Shown here: piece after piece, positions 17,301 to 26,123 of the stretch
How the letters are laid out: each line of letters opens with the position of its first letter
How positions within the stretch are numbered: the stretch's first letter is position 1
NCBI RefSeq assembly: GCF_011758565.1
Contig: NZ_JAAMOX010000001.1
Location: forward strand, 124,001 to 188,000
Direction of reading: 5' to 3'
Length of the DNA stretch: 64,000 nucleotides
From: Lysinibacter cavernae
GTDB lineage: Bacteria; Actinomycetota; Actinomycetes; Actinomycetales; Microbacteriaceae
Translations under genes and position numbers: made by a program
Notes under the pieces: generated by a model
Database searches by the model: none
What the model was told of the DNA's origin: nothing
The model's input: only the letters and a program-made list of their open reading frames with translations

Positions 17301-18101
17301 TTACAACTCCTTCAACGCGCTGCCAATGGTTCGGCGGAAGACGAGCGAGCCGATCACAAGGAGCAACGCGGTCATGGCAACGGAGCCGGCCACGAGCATC
17401 CAGTTCAGCTGATCGGGGAAGAACCCGGCCCGGTACAACGAAAAAATACCGCTCAGGGGGTTAAGGGCTGCCCACGGCTGCAGGGCTTCCGGGAGGTCCG
17501 CGGTGCTGTAGATGATGGGGGATGCGTAAAACATGAACTTGAGGACCAGCTTGGCTGCCCGCTCAAGGTCGCGGAAAAAGACCACAAGGGGCGCGAGAAT
17601 GAGTCCGAGCGCCACGCAGAGCGCCGTCTGCAGGATGATAGCAAGCGGGAAAAGCAGCAGGTTAATGTTCACCTGCGCGCCAGTTGCAACGGCGAAGACC
17701 GCGAGCACTGGGATGCTCAGCAAGAACTCGACGCCCTTCGACGCCACGATGCGATTGACCCAGATCGATCGGGGGAGTGCGACCGAACGAACGAGCTTCA
17801 CATCCTTGAGGAAGGCCCGAGTGCTATCCGATACCGAACCGTTGAACCACACCCACGGCAACAGCGCCGTGAGCAAAAATACAATATATGGCTCTTCGCC
17901 AACTGACCGCTCAAAGACTTGGGTGAATACAAACCAGTAGATGAGCGACATGACGAGCGGGTCAAGGATCGACCAGAGGTAACCGAGCGCCGATGTTGAG
18001 TAGCGAACCTTGAGGTCGCGGCGCGTCAAGAGTGACAGCGGCCGCCAATAGGCGAGCCAACGTGACCGTGTGCCCCGTGCAACCGTGCTCTGCGCTGTCA
18101 C
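17301..18101 (-). CDS. Polysaccharide/teichoic acid export ABC permease (TagG/Wzm-like)
   Basis: 266 residues from GTG 18101 with GAGG about six bases upstream; no in-frame start exists for a long way upstream. Six membrane segments follow an amphipathic N-terminus with LLTRRDLKVRYSTSALGYLW, the typical ABC-2 polysaccharide export entry motif, and a loop with FFRDLERAAKLVLKF and YASPIIYS near the C-terminus. It pairs with the ATPase gene that starts 3 bp after its stop. The gene lies downstream of a strong terminator (18204-18247), so it probably has its own promoter; TAGGAT at 18172-18177 (minus strand) is a possible -10. Confidence 0.92.
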   Translation of the reverse strand: MTAQSTVARGTRSRWLAYWRPLSLLTRRDLKVRYSTSALGYLWSILDPLVMSLIYWFVFTQVFERSVGEEPYIVFLLTALLPWVWFNGSVSDSTRAFLKDVKLVRSVALPRSIWVNRIVASKGVEFLLSIPVLAVFAVATGAQVNINLLLFPLAIILQTALCVALGLILAPLVVFFRDLERAAKLVLKFMFYASPIIYSTADLPEALQPWAALNPLSGIFSLYRAGFFPDQLNWMLVAGSVAMTALLLVIGSLVFRRTIGSALKEL

Positions 18102-18160
18102 AGGGTGCCTCGTCGAGGCATTGTCACCGCTGAGCAGCTCAGCTTCATGAATTGTTTCAT
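18098..18160 (-). CDS. Possible 20-residue leader peptide overlapping tagG-like start
   Basis: An ATG at 18160 (or GTG 18163) opens a 20-codon frame beginning MKQFMKLSCSAV and ending with TGA that overlaps the permease start as GTGA, the arrangement used for translational coupling. AGGA lies seven to eight bases before the GTG. It has no recognisable domain; it may be a coupling leader or chance. Confidence 0.22.
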   Translation of the reverse strand: MKQFMKLSCSAVTMPRRGTL

Positions 18161-18203
18161 CACTAGAGAATCCTAGACGGTCAGGCTGTGCGACGGGAGA
18201 ACG

Positions 18204-18247
18204 CAAAAGGGCGATGCCTGCCACGAAGGATAGGCACCGCCCTTTTG
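18204..18247 (-). terminator. Terminator after the nucleotidyltransferase gene
   Basis: CAAAAGGGCGATGCCT and AGGCACCGCCCTTTTG pair with one mismatch; on the minus strand the stem ends in CCCTTTTG. It starts 17 nt after the stop at 18265 and separates that gene from the export permease. Confidence 0.75.
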
Positions 18248-18264
18248 GTGAAGAACGTGTCTGA

Positions 18265-18960
18265 TTAGACGAAGAGGTTTGCGCGCTCGAGGTCTTCTGC
18301 GAAGTCAACCTCAACCGCGTAGAGGTCTGAGATATCCATTGGCTCCATGAGTACGCCGTTGTTGGCGATAGAAAGCTCAAGGCCACCCTCGAAGTAGTCG
18401 TCTTTGTGCACGACGCCAAGGTTGTGGATGAATGCTGCCTTGTCGCGTGACGAGATGTAGTTGATGCCAACTGCCTCGCCGAGAGCGCCCTTACGAACCG
18501 TCTTCGACAGCTCTTTAATGAAGCCCTCTGCGTCAACCGTGTACTTGACCTCTTCGTCGGAAACCGATGAGGTGTTGACCGTGACCATCGACTGGTCGCG
18601 AGCGATGATGGATGCGGCGCGCTTGAGAACGATCGGGTCGAAGACGACGTCGCCGTTCATCCAGAGAACGCCACCCTTGCTTGATGCCTTGAGGCCGCGC
18701 AGCAGACTCTTTGAGGTGTTGGTCTGGTCGTACTGTTCGTTGTAGACGAAGTTGAACTCAGGGAAGCGGTCAACGATGTATTCGGATTTGAACCCGACAA
18801 CAGCCGTGATCGATACGTCGCGGCCAAAAGCCTCATAGATGTTGTCTCGCTGCTGCTGCATGATGGAGCGGCCGTCGTTGAGCTCGGTAAGAGGCTTGGG
18901 CAGGGCGCGGCCGAGGCGGCTACCTTTTCCTGCTGCAAGAATAATGACCTGAAGGCTCAC
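18265..18960 (-). CDS. Sugar/alcohol-phosphate nucleotidyltransferase (LicC-like)
   Basis: 231 residues. The N-terminus VIILAAGKGSRLGRALPKPL is the G-x-G-T/S-R-x(n)-P-K nucleotide-binding motif, and VLWMNGDVVFDP supplies the metal-binding Asp. Length and overall pattern (TNTSKSLLRGL, the YTVDAEGFIKELSK segment) fit the LicC/phosphocholine cytidylyltransferase group. It would activate phosphocholine or a similar phosphorylated alcohol or sugar with CTP for decoration of the wall polymer made by the adjacent genes. GTG start with GGAG seven bases upstream. Divergent from the ABC ATPase gene at 19177, 216 bp apart. Confidence 0.8.
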   Translation of the reverse strand: MSLQVIILAAGKGSRLGRALPKPLTELNDGRSIMQQQRDNIYEAFGRDVSITAVVGFKSEYIVDRFPEFNFVYNEQYDQTNTSKSLLRGLKASSKGGVLWMNGDVVFDPIVLKRAASIIARDQSMVTVNTSSVSDEEVKYTVDAEGFIKELSKTVRKGALGEAVGINYISSRDKAAFIHNLGVVHKDDYFEGGLELSIANNGVLMEPMDISDLYAVEVDFAEDLERANLFV

Positions 18961-19176
18961 GTTTCACTCCAATTAAGTACCATGTACGCCGCCTCAGAAT
19001 AGGGCGACAAAATGACGAACAAATGCAAACACGCCTTCGTGCTCTCAAGAAGCCTATCGAAACAGTTGTTGAACGAACAGTGAAAACTGAACTTTGTAGC
19101 CATTTTGTGATAAAGGTGGCCTGTGAATCTGCGTCATATGGTCCATAGGGGCTGGCCGGTTTGATAGATTTGCTGA

Positions 19177-20946
19177 GTGACCTATGACTCCGCTATCCCG
19201 CCGTCTGACGACGCTTCAACGCCACAGAGCGATGACGCGTTCGAATCGAGCGAGCAGGGCCTTGCCAGTCGGCAAGACGCAGAATCATTTGAATTCACCG
19301 AGACCGATGGCGGCAGCGCTCGTCGTACTCGCTACCCCCGAAAACGCCCTGCACGACGCCGCGATGTGCTGCAGGACCAAGCCGAAAACACTGAGGCGAT
19401 CATCGCAGATTCACACACCGAAGATACTTCGCTCGACGAACTTGAAGCCCTGTTTGGGGGAGACGACGAGCAAAACGTCGACGCGGATGAAGGCTCTAAC
19501 GACCTGTCTGACCCGTCAGATTCCGTGTCAGTTGTCGAGGCAACCGACGTTAGGGCCGAGCTGAGTGACGACACAGTCATAATGCAGGCCGTTCGAGTTG
19601 AAGAGTCAGTGGAGACTCCGCACGAAAGTGCTGCCCCTGCCGCGCCTCAGGATCAGGCAGATGTTGCCCATTCCCTTCCGTCTATTGACCTTCCCGTCTA
19701 CGACCGCACGGCTGAGCACCAGCCGATTCCAGAGGACGAAGCAGTCGCGCCGCGTGCCGAGGTCCCGTATTTTGACGCGCCAGCGAGAACCGTTGTTCCC
19801 GATGAAGATGTCGCGGCGGCCGTGCGTGCTGCCGCTGCGGACAACGAGCCCGAACGCATCGACGACGAAGAAGCGTTCGATAACTACGTCGACTCGTTGT
19901 TCCCGTCGAACCAGAGCAGCCCTGAAGCGAACGATGCTTACGGCGCAGTGCACGACGCGACAGGGCAGCAGCCCGAGTATCACTCACCGTTTATTGAGCC
20001 CGTTGAGCAATCTGTGCCCGTGGTCTTTGCCGAGCCTGCGGTTATCGACGATGTTGTCGCCGAGGATATCGCCGTTGAACAGCCCGTTGCAGCGGCATCG
20101 CCACGAGGCCGCCTCGACGTCGAGCGAGAAGACCCAAACACGAGCGTTCAGCGCGCACGAGACCGCATTCCCGTAATCCAGACAAATCCAGTTGTCCTCT
20201 CAACTCAGGGACTCTCGAAGCGATTTGGCGCGACCATTGCGGTGAACGACATTAACCTTCAGGTTCGAGCAGGGTCCTTTTACGGCTTTGTCGGTCCAAA
20301 CGGCGCCGGTAAGACGACGACCCTGTCAATGGTCACTGGCCTCTTGAAGCCAACGGCCGGTTCGGTGGTCATCCAGGGAGCCGACATGTGGTCGAGCTCG
20401 GCAGATGCTAAGCGGCTCGTTGGTGCTCTGCCAGACCGCCTCCGGCTGTTTGATCGCCTGACCGGCGCGCAACTGTTGTTCTACTCCGGAGTCTTGCACG
20501 GACTCGACGAGGCCACCGTGAATCAGCGGGCCACCGAGCTTTCCGCTGCACTCGGCCTCGAAAATGCCCTTGGCCGTCTGGTGTCCGACTACTCGGCCGG
20601 TATGCAGAAGAAGATTGCTCTTGCGACCGCAATGATTCATTCGCCGCGCATCCTTGTGCTTGACGAGCCATTCGAATCAATTGATCCGGTTTCTGCTGCG
20701 ACGGTGACCGACATCCTCGAAAAGTTCGTGGCCGGCGGCGGAAGCGTACTGATTTCAAGCCACAGCATCGATCTCATCCAGCGAGTGTGTGACCACGTCG
20801 CCGTGATCGTGCAGGGCAACGTTGTTGCAGCAGGAACCGTTGACGAAGTTCGCGATGGCATCACTCTCGAAGAACGATTTACCGAACTCACCGGCGCCAC
20901 CGACACAACCGAAGGCTTGGAATGGTTGCACGGATTCTCCGGCTAA
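19177..20946 (+). CDS. ABC transporter ATPase with a ~340-residue acidic N-terminal extension
   Basis: 589 residues from GTG 19177. Residues 1-~340 are rich in Asp, Glu, Ser and Ala, contain no recognisable domain and look disordered, apart from one basic patch (RRTRYPRKRPARRRD, about 50-65). The ABC domain begins at VVLSTQGLSKRFGATIAV; Walker A is GPNGAGKTTTLS, the signature is DYSAGMQKKIAL (SAGM in place of SGGQ) and Walker B is ILVLDEPFESID. It overlaps the permease gene by 25 bp, so they form one transporter of the ABC-2 type. The substrate is unknown. The long acidic cytoplasmic extension is unusual for an ABC-2 ATPase. Confidence 0.85.
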   Translation: MTYDSAIPPSDDASTPQSDDAFESSEQGLASRQDAESFEFTETDGGSARRTRYPRKRPARRRDVLQDQAENTEAIIADSHTEDTSLDELEALFGGDDEQNVDADEGSNDLSDPSDSVSVVEATDVRAELSDDTVIMQAVRVEESVETPHESAAPAAPQDQADVAHSLPSIDLPVYDRTAEHQPIPEDEAVAPRAEVPYFDAPARTVVPDEDVAAAVRAAAADNEPERIDDEEAFDNYVDSLFPSNQSSPEANDAYGAVHDATGQQPEYHSPFIEPVEQSVPVVFAEPAVIDDVVAEDIAVEQPVAAASPRGRLDVEREDPNTSVQRARDRIPVIQTNPVVLSTQGLSKRFGATIAVNDINLQVRAGSFYGFVGPNGAGKTTTLSMVTGLLKPTAGSVVIQGADMWSSSADAKRLVGALPDRLRLFDRLTGAQLLFYSGVLHGLDEATVNQRATELSAALGLENALGRLVSDYSAGMQKKIALATAMIHSPRILVLDEPFESIDPVSAATVTDILEKFVAGGGSVLISSHSIDLIQRVCDHVAVIVQGNVVAAGTVDEVRDGITLEERFTELTGATDTTEGLEWLHGFSG

Positions 20947-22496
20947 GGCTGCGGATGCTGGCGAACTCGTTTCGCCCTCGTCGTCCCGGCTTTCGCCCAT
21001 TTTTGGCATGGACACTTGTTGGAGCAATCCTCGCGGCCGCCGTCGTCTGGGCCTGCTCTGAGTTTGCGACAACGATTCATTCGTCGTATCCACAACTGAT
21101 TACCATCGTCAGCGCGGTTGTGCTGCTTGCAAGTCTGATCGTTCCGCTGTTTTTGCGACAGTCGGCGCTAGACCCTCGCCAATTTGTTATGTTTCCCATG
21201 TCTCGTGGGTCTGTTTCGACGGGGATGAGCCTTGCCGCGTTTCTCACGGTTCCTTCTCTCCTCTTGCTTGTCGCGCTTATCGGCTCGCTCTCGCTCTGGA
21301 AAAACTCCGAGGGTGTTATCAGTATCGCCGTGGCCGGGATTGCGCTTGCATGGATCGCGGCCGGCGTCTCTGCGCGGCTGACCCGGAGCCTGTCTGACTT
21401 CCTCTTTTCGTCGCCACGAGTGCGGGACGCCCGCAACATCATCGCGGTCATCTTGCTCATTGCGCTCCTTCCGATCGGGTTTTGGCTTGTCACGATTGAT
21501 TGGTCTGGCGAGGGCAAAGGCTTCCTCGACTCTGTCGCCGATATCGCCGCGCTCACTCCGTTTGGTGCGCCGCTCAGCGCTCCGGCCGATATGATCGCCG
21601 GCGACGAATCCCTCGCCTACGCCAAACTTGGGCTGACGCTTGGCTATATCGTTGTGATCGCCCTGTTGTGGCGCCTGCTTGTTGGCTCCATGATGACGCG
21701 TATTGCGCGCCCGGCCCGTGCCGAGATGGTTCGTTCCGGCCTTGGCTGGTTCGACCGGATGCCGTCGACGGTCACCGGTTCCATTGGAGCTAGAAGCCTG
21801 ACCTATTGGTTCAGAGATCCGCGATACCGCGTTCCGCTTGCGATCTTGCCGTTTGTACCCTTCGCGATGATCGTGCCGCTACTTGTTGCAGGAGTTCCTG
21901 CCAGCATCGTGATCCTGCTGCCGTTGCCCATCCTTTGCCTGCTCCTGTCGTGGTCGGTTCACAACGATATCTCGCTCGACAGCACGGCGATCTGGCTGCA
22001 CGTGTCGAGCGCGACGCGCGGCATTGACGACCGGCGTGGCCGCCTTGCGCCCGTGCTTGTGCTTGGCATCCCGCTCGTGGCTGTTGGCAGCATCATCACC
22101 GTTCTGTTCTACGGTGACCTGTTTGCGCTTGGTTCGATCATTGGCGTGAGCGTGAGCCTGCTCATGGTCGGAAGCGGCATTTCTAGCCTGGTTTCTGTGC
22201 TCTTTCCGTATGCGGCTACGCGGCCGGGAGACAGCCCTTTTGTTCAGCCACAGTCTGTTGGATCATGGGCAGTGTTTTCTCAGATTTCCAGTCTTGTCGC
22301 GATTCTGCTGCTTGTTGCACCAACCGCATCCCTTGCGATTGTTGCGATTAACGGGGACCCAATATTTCACGCTTACTCGCTGATTTGTGGGCTTGTCATC
22401 GGGGGCATCGTGCTCGCGATTGGACTGTTTGGCGGCGGCGCTATTTTCGACCGCCGATCCACTCAGCTGCTCGCGTTCGCCCAGCAGGCCGACTAA
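20922..22496 (+). CDS. ABC-2 type transporter permease
   Basis: 524 residues with about twelve hydrophobic segments (first LAWTLVGAILAAAVVWAC, last VIGGIVLAIGLFGGGAIF). ATG 20922 has GAAGG six bases upstream and overlaps the end of the ATPase gene, suggesting translational coupling. Members of this large-permease group are found next to single ATPase genes in Actinomycetota; the substrate is not known. The length suggests a fused or duplicated six-helix permease that could work without a partner permease. Confidence 0.82.
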   Translation: MVARILRLRLRMLANSFRPRRPGFRPFLAWTLVGAILAAAVVWACSEFATTIHSSYPQLITIVSAVVLLASLIVPLFLRQSALDPRQFVMFPMSRGSVSTGMSLAAFLTVPSLLLLVALIGSLSLWKNSEGVISIAVAGIALAWIAAGVSARLTRSLSDFLFSSPRVRDARNIIAVILLIALLPIGFWLVTIDWSGEGKGFLDSVADIAALTPFGAPLSAPADMIAGDESLAYAKLGLTLGYIVVIALLWRLLVGSMMTRIARPARAEMVRSGLGWFDRMPSTVTGSIGARSLTYWFRDPRYRVPLAILPFVPFAMIVPLLVAGVPASIVILLPLPILCLLLSWSVHNDISLDSTAIWLHVSSATRGIDDRRGRLAPVLVLGIPLVAVGSIITVLFYGDLFALGSIIGVSVSLLMVGSGISSLVSVLFPYAATRPGDSPFVQPQSVGSWAVFSQISSLVAILLLVAPTASLAIVAINGDPIFHAYSLICGLVIGGIVLAIGLFGGGAIFDRRSTQLLAFAQQAD

Positions 22497-22536
22497 GCCG
22501 CAGAAACTTGCCAGCGTGGGTCTTGCGCGCTGGCGG

Positions 22537-22542
22537 TACACT
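22537..22542 (+). promoter_or_regulatory. -10 box TACACT of a leaderless start
   Basis: TACACT, then GTTTTT, then ATG 22549; no ribosome binding site is present. Confidence 0.5.
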
Positions 22543-22548
22543 GTTTTT

Positions 22549-22836
22549 ATGAGTGAACTTTCTGCCAAGAACCCCAGCGAGCCGCTGACCGGCGGTTCAA
22601 CATCCGTGCTCGACCGCGAGCTTGAAGAACTGCTCAATCAGCACAGCAACGACGATGGTGACCACGAACGTTTTTCTCACTACGTGAAGAAGAACAAGAT
22701 CATGGAATCCGCGCTGAGCGGCAAGCCGGTGCGCGCGTTGTGTGGCAAGAAATGGATTCCAGGTCGCGACCCGGAGAAGTTTCCTGTGTGCCCCGACTGC
22801 AAGAAGGTGTACGAGCGTATGAAGCCAGGCGAGTAG
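22549..22836 (+). CDS. DUF3039 family protein
   Basis: 95 residues. SVLDRELEELL is followed by HYVKKNKIMESALSGKPVRALCGKKWIPGRDPEKFPVCPDCKK in pieces that match the DUF3039 family of small actinobacterial proteins. One Cys in ALCGK and a CPDC pair could bind zinc. ATG 22549 lies six bases after TACACT, so it is probably leaderless. Function unknown; the family is widespread and conserved in Actinomycetota. Confidence 0.88.
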   Translation: MSELSAKNPSEPLTGGSTSVLDRELEELLNQHSNDDGDHERFSHYVKKNKIMESALSGKPVRALCGKKWIPGRDPEKFPVCPDCKKVYERMKPGE

Positions 22837-22856
22837 CCCGCTTCGTACACATCGAA

Positions 22857-22892
22857 AAAGCCCCTCACACCGTTGTTGGTGTGAGGGGCTTT
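22857..22892. terminator. Bidirectional terminator
   Basis: AAAGCCCCTCACACC and GGTGTGAGGGGCTTT form a perfect 15-bp stem with loop GTTGTT, flanked by A and T runs. It lies between the convergent DUF3039 and fumarase genes. Confidence 0.92.
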
Positions 22893-22910
22893 CTCTATCT
22901 GTTTGGAGTG

Positions 22911-24311
22911 TTACAGGCCAGGGCCAGTCATCTTCATGACGTCGAGGGCCGAGTCGAGCTGCTCCTCGGTAACTTCGCCACGCTCGACGTAGCCGAGGGC
23001 AACAACTGCCTCGCGAACCGTAATTTTTTGCGCAACGGAGTACTTCGCAATCTTTGCGGCTGCTTCGTATCCGATGACGCGGTTGAGCGGCGTCACGATC
23101 GACGGTGACGACTCGGCAAGCGCGCGAGCGTGCTCAAGGTTTGCCTCAAGACCGTCAATGGTCTTGTCTGCAAGCACAACGCTCGAGTTTGCCAGCAGTC
23201 GAATCGACTCAAGCAGTGCAGTGCCCATTACAGGAATCGCAACGTTGAGCTCAAAGAGGCCTGAGGCTCCGCCCCATGCGATGGTTGCGTCGTTTCCGAT
23301 GACGCGGGCGCAGACCATGAGAACTGCCTCTGGAACAACCGGGTTGACCTTCCCCGGCATGATTGACGAGCCGGGCTGCAGATCTGGGATGTGCAGCTCG
23401 CCGAGGCCAGTGTTTGGGCCTGATCCCATCCAGCGGAGGTCGTTGTTGATCTTCGTGAGGCTCACGGCAATCACGCGGAGGGCCCCGGAGGCTTCAACGA
23501 GCGCGTCGCGGTTGGCCTGCGCCTCAAAGTGGTTACGGGTCTCGGTAATTGGCAGGCCGCTTTCCGCAGCGAGTTTCGCAATGACCTTCTGGGGGAATCC
23601 AGCAGGGGTGTTGATGCCTGTTCCAACTGCCGTGCCGCCGAGTGGTACCTCAGCGACGCGGGGGAGTGCTGACTGGATGCGCTCGATGCCGAGGCGGATC
23701 TGGGCAGCGTAGCCACCAAACTCTTGTCCGAGCGTAACCGGTGTTGCGTCCATGAGGTGCGTGCGGCCTGCCTTGACCGCGTCCTTCCAGAGGACTGCCT
23801 TCTTCTCAAGGGCAACGGCGAGGTGCTCAAGTGACGGGATGAGATCGTTGATCAGCGCGCCAGTGACAGCAACGTGAACCGAGGTTGGGAACACATCGTT
23901 GGAGGACTGCGAGGCGTTGACGTGATCGTTGGGGTGAACCGGCGAGCCGAGGGCCGTCGTCGCGAGGTTGGAAAGGACCTCGTTCATGTTCATGTTGGAC
24001 GAGGTGCCTGAGCCGGTCTGGTAGACATCGATGGGGAATTCCGCGTCGAAGTCGCCCGTGATGATCTGGTCTGCTGCGCCGGCAATTGCGCCAGCAATGT
24101 CATCGGAGATGACCCCAAGTTCGGCGTTCGCGAGGGCAGCGGCCTTCTTGATGCGCGCGAGGGCAGCGATCTGAGCGGATTCGAGGCGAGCGCCCGAGAT
24201 CGGGAAGTTCTCAACGGCACGCTGGGTCTGGGCGCTGTAGAGCGCGTTTTTGGGAACTCGTACCTCGCCCATTGTGTCGTGTTCAATGCGGAATTCTGTG
24301 TCGTTAGCCAC
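22911..24311 (-). CDS. fumC: Class II fumarate hydratase
   Basis: 466 residues, the usual size of iron-independent fumarases. The superfamily signature [11 protein letters not shown] is present, as are [13 protein letters not shown] and the substrate-binding [18 protein letters not shown] in parts. It interconverts fumarate and malate in the TCA cycle as a cytoplasmic homotetramer. GTG start with AAGGA nine bases upstream. It is the first gene after the carbonic anhydrase group, 100 bp apart on the same strand, so it may have its own promoter. The aspartase alternative is less likely given the overall match and context. Confidence 0.95.
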   Translation of the reverse strand: MANDTEFRIEHDTMGEVRVPKNALYSAQTQRAVENFPISGARLESAQIAALARIKKAAALANAELGVISDDIAGAIAGAADQIITGDFDAEFPIDVYQTGSGTSSNMNMNEVLSNLATTALGSPVHPNDHVNASQSSNDVFPTSVHVAVTGALINDLIPSLEHLAVALEKKAVLWKDAVKAGRTHLMDATPVTLGQEFGGYAAQIRLGIERIQSALPRVAEVPLGGTAVGTGINTPAGFPQKVIAKLAAESGLPITETRNHFEAQANRDALVEASGALRVIAVSLTKINNDLRWMGSGPNTGLGELHIPDLQPGSSIMPGKVNPVVPEAVLMVCARVIGNDATIAWGGASGLFELNVAIPVMGTALLESIRLLANSSVVLADKTIDGLEANLEHARALAESSPSIVTPLNRVIGYEAAAKIAKYSVAQKITVREAVVALGYVERGEVTEEQLDSALDVMKMTGPGL

Positions 24312-24411
24312 GCTGAGACGTCCTTACTTCTGTTGTTGGGGGTGAATATCGGTGTGGTGTAGGTCTGTGTTACTTGCGGCCGTGCATCCGGAGTTGCTGC
24401 GGCCGCACGCG

Positions 24412-25107
24412 CTAGGCGTCGGTATCGATTTGGCCGATCGCAACGCTGGCGTCGGCTCGGCCTTCGACGAGGCGGTAGTTCGCCCCGACGATGCCGAGGG
24501 TTCCGTTGGCTACGGCCTCGCTAATGAGCTCGGACTCGCGGAGAAGCTCTGCGACGCAGCCACGGAGGTGGAAACGGCCAACGTCGAACGTATCGATGTG
24601 TTCTGGATCGACATAGGGAGTCGCAGGGTTATCCCTGAGCCACACCGCCTGAACCGCAGGAATGATGGGGCGGATTTGTCCGGCAATCTTGGGGGGAAGC
24701 GGTGTTGGGTCTTTCTGCTGCGATTCGACGGCCGCAGCGACGGCCCCGCACTCGTCGTGGGCGAGGACCACGATGAGGGAAACGTTGAGCATCGCGACCG
24801 CATACTCGAGCGATCCGATGACCGTGTCTGAAACGACGTGGCCAGCATTACGCACCACAAAGAGGTCGCCAAGGCCCTTATCAAATATGATTTCGGCGGC
24901 AAGGCGAGAGTCTGAACAACCGAAGAGCGCAGCAGTTGGATTCTGCGCGTGGTGTGTTGCGGTTCTCCGTTCGACGTCTTGGCGGGGGTGCAGCGGCGTG
25001 CCCTCGACGAAGCGGTCGTTACCGCGTTTCATCTCGCGCCACACTTCGGCGGGAGTGTGCCAGTCAGAGGAGCTTTGGTCAGAGAGAACTGCGGAATCGT
25101 TTGTCAC
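24412..25107 (-). CDS. Beta-carbonic anhydrase
   Basis: 231 residues from GTG 25107, one base after the previous stop. Zinc ligands are visible: Cys64 in FGCSDSR (with Asp66 and Arg68, the catalytic dyad), His117 and Cys120 in LAHDECGA. RNAGH at 86-90 is also conserved. It interconverts CO2 and bicarbonate, supplying carboxylases. The frame stays open upstream but the extra part lies in the DUF4245 gene. It is the last gene of the group xseA?-xseB-DUF4245-carbonic anhydrase. Confidence 0.93.
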   Translation of the reverse strand: MTNDSAVLSDQSSSDWHTPAEVWREMKRGNDRFVEGTPLHPRQDVERRTATHHAQNPTAALFGCSDSRLAAEIIFDKGLGDLFVVRNAGHVVSDTVIGSLEYAVAMLNVSLIVVLAHDECGAVAAAVESQQKDPTPLPPKIAGQIRPIIPAVQAVWLRDNPATPYVDPEHIDTFDVGRFHLRGCVAELLRESELISEAVANGTLGIVGANYRLVEGRADASVAIGQIDTDA

Positions 25108-25108
25108 G

Positions 25109-25786
25109 TTAGCCTTCGGTGCTGTCGGTGGGGGATTCAGATGATTGTTCGGACGAAAGAATTTGTTCGGCGACGGTCGTTGCGAGCACCGTGAGTTCTG
25201 ACGGGTCGGCCGTTCCGTAAACGAGGTAGTCGTTACCATTGCGCTCGGTGGCGAGGGCGTAGGCAACGTTGCCGATGTCTTCGTGGCTCTCGCGGTTATC
25301 GTAGACGGTCCACTGGATGCCGCCGATGGTCTCTGTGCCACTCGCGAGCGTCTTCTCGAGCTCGTTGGCCACCCAGCTTGGGTTGGAATCTAGGCCCTGG
25401 CTCAACGCCGCAAACTGCTCGTTAGGGGTGACCCAGCCGATGTACCAGGAGGTGACGTTGTCTGTTTTTGAATGGCGCAGCTCTGCCGCATTAGCCTTCC
25501 ACCCGTCGGGCAGCTCAGGGACAACAAGTGGCTGCGTGACGCTGGGCTGGGCCTCAGCCGCAACGGATACAAAATCAACGCTGCGGTCGACCGTGTAGTC
25601 GCCGCGCGGAACAGCGAGCACAATCACAACAACAACACCGAGTGTTGCTATGAGCGAGAGCACCAGGTTATTGATCGTTTTACGAGACTTATACAGTCGA
25701 GAGTTTTCAGCCTTGCGGGCCGCGGTTTCGGCCGGCGTTTCTGGGCGGCCGAGTTCGGCTACAACGCGTGGAGGTTTGGTGCTCAT
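25109..25786 (-). CDS. DUF4245 family membrane-anchored protein
   Basis: 225 residues: a basic cytoplasmic tail (1-37), one membrane helix (about 38-60, NLVLSLIATLGVVVVIVLAVP) and an extracytoplasmic domain with WYIGWVTPNEQFAALSQ and TVYDNRESHEDIGNVAYAL in parts. This is the layout of DUF4245, an actinobacterial family of unknown function commonly near exonuclease VII genes. It overlaps xseB by 4 bp (ATGA), so they are coupled. Confidence 0.85.
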   Translation of the reverse strand: MSTKPPRVVAELGRPETPAETAARKAENSRLYKSRKTINNLVLSLIATLGVVVVIVLAVPRGDYTVDRSVDFVSVAAEAQPSVTQPLVVPELPDGWKANAAELRHSKTDNVTSWYIGWVTPNEQFAALSQGLDSNPSWVANELEKTLASGTETIGGIQWTVYDNRESHEDIGNVAYALATERNGNDYLVYGTADPSELTVLATTVAEQILSSEQSSESPTDSTEG

Positions 25787-26013
25787 TCGGCGCCAGCAGC
25801 TCCTTCAACGTTGCCGTTGCGGGCGGCTTCGAGCCTCTTTTTGGCCCCAAGAAGCCATTCTTCGCAGCGGGCGGCCAACGCTTCGCCGCGTTCCCAGAGA
25901 GACAATGAGTCTTCGAGGGTAGCGGTGCCTTGCTCAAGCTGTGTAACTACCGTAATGAGCTGATCACGGGCCTCTTCGTAGCTGAGCTGTGAAACGTCGT
26001 CGACTGATGCCAT
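25783..26013 (-). CDS. xseB: Exodeoxyribonuclease VII small subunit
   Basis: 76 residues from ATG 26013. LSYEEARDQLITVVTQLEQG and SLSLWERGEALAARCEEWL are the conserved helices of the XseB family. It binds the large subunit to form the enzyme that degrades single-stranded DNA to oligonucleotides. A TAGACT box lies seven bases before the ATG, so this start may be leaderless. Upstream xseA ends 110 bp away on the same strand; downstream it overlaps the DUF4245 gene. Confidence 0.93.
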   Translation of the reverse strand: MASVDDVSQLSYEEARDQLITVVTQLEQGTATLEDSLSLWERGEALAARCEEWLLGAKKRLEAARNGNVEGAAGAE

Positions 26014-26123
26014 GGCTGCAAGTCTACCCAATTTTGGTGGGGGAGTTCCCGTGAGGGACTGTCCTGTGGGTCATGTGCTTGTTGCCGCCCTTGTGGAACG
26101 GTTTTCGGTCGGTTTGCCAGTGC

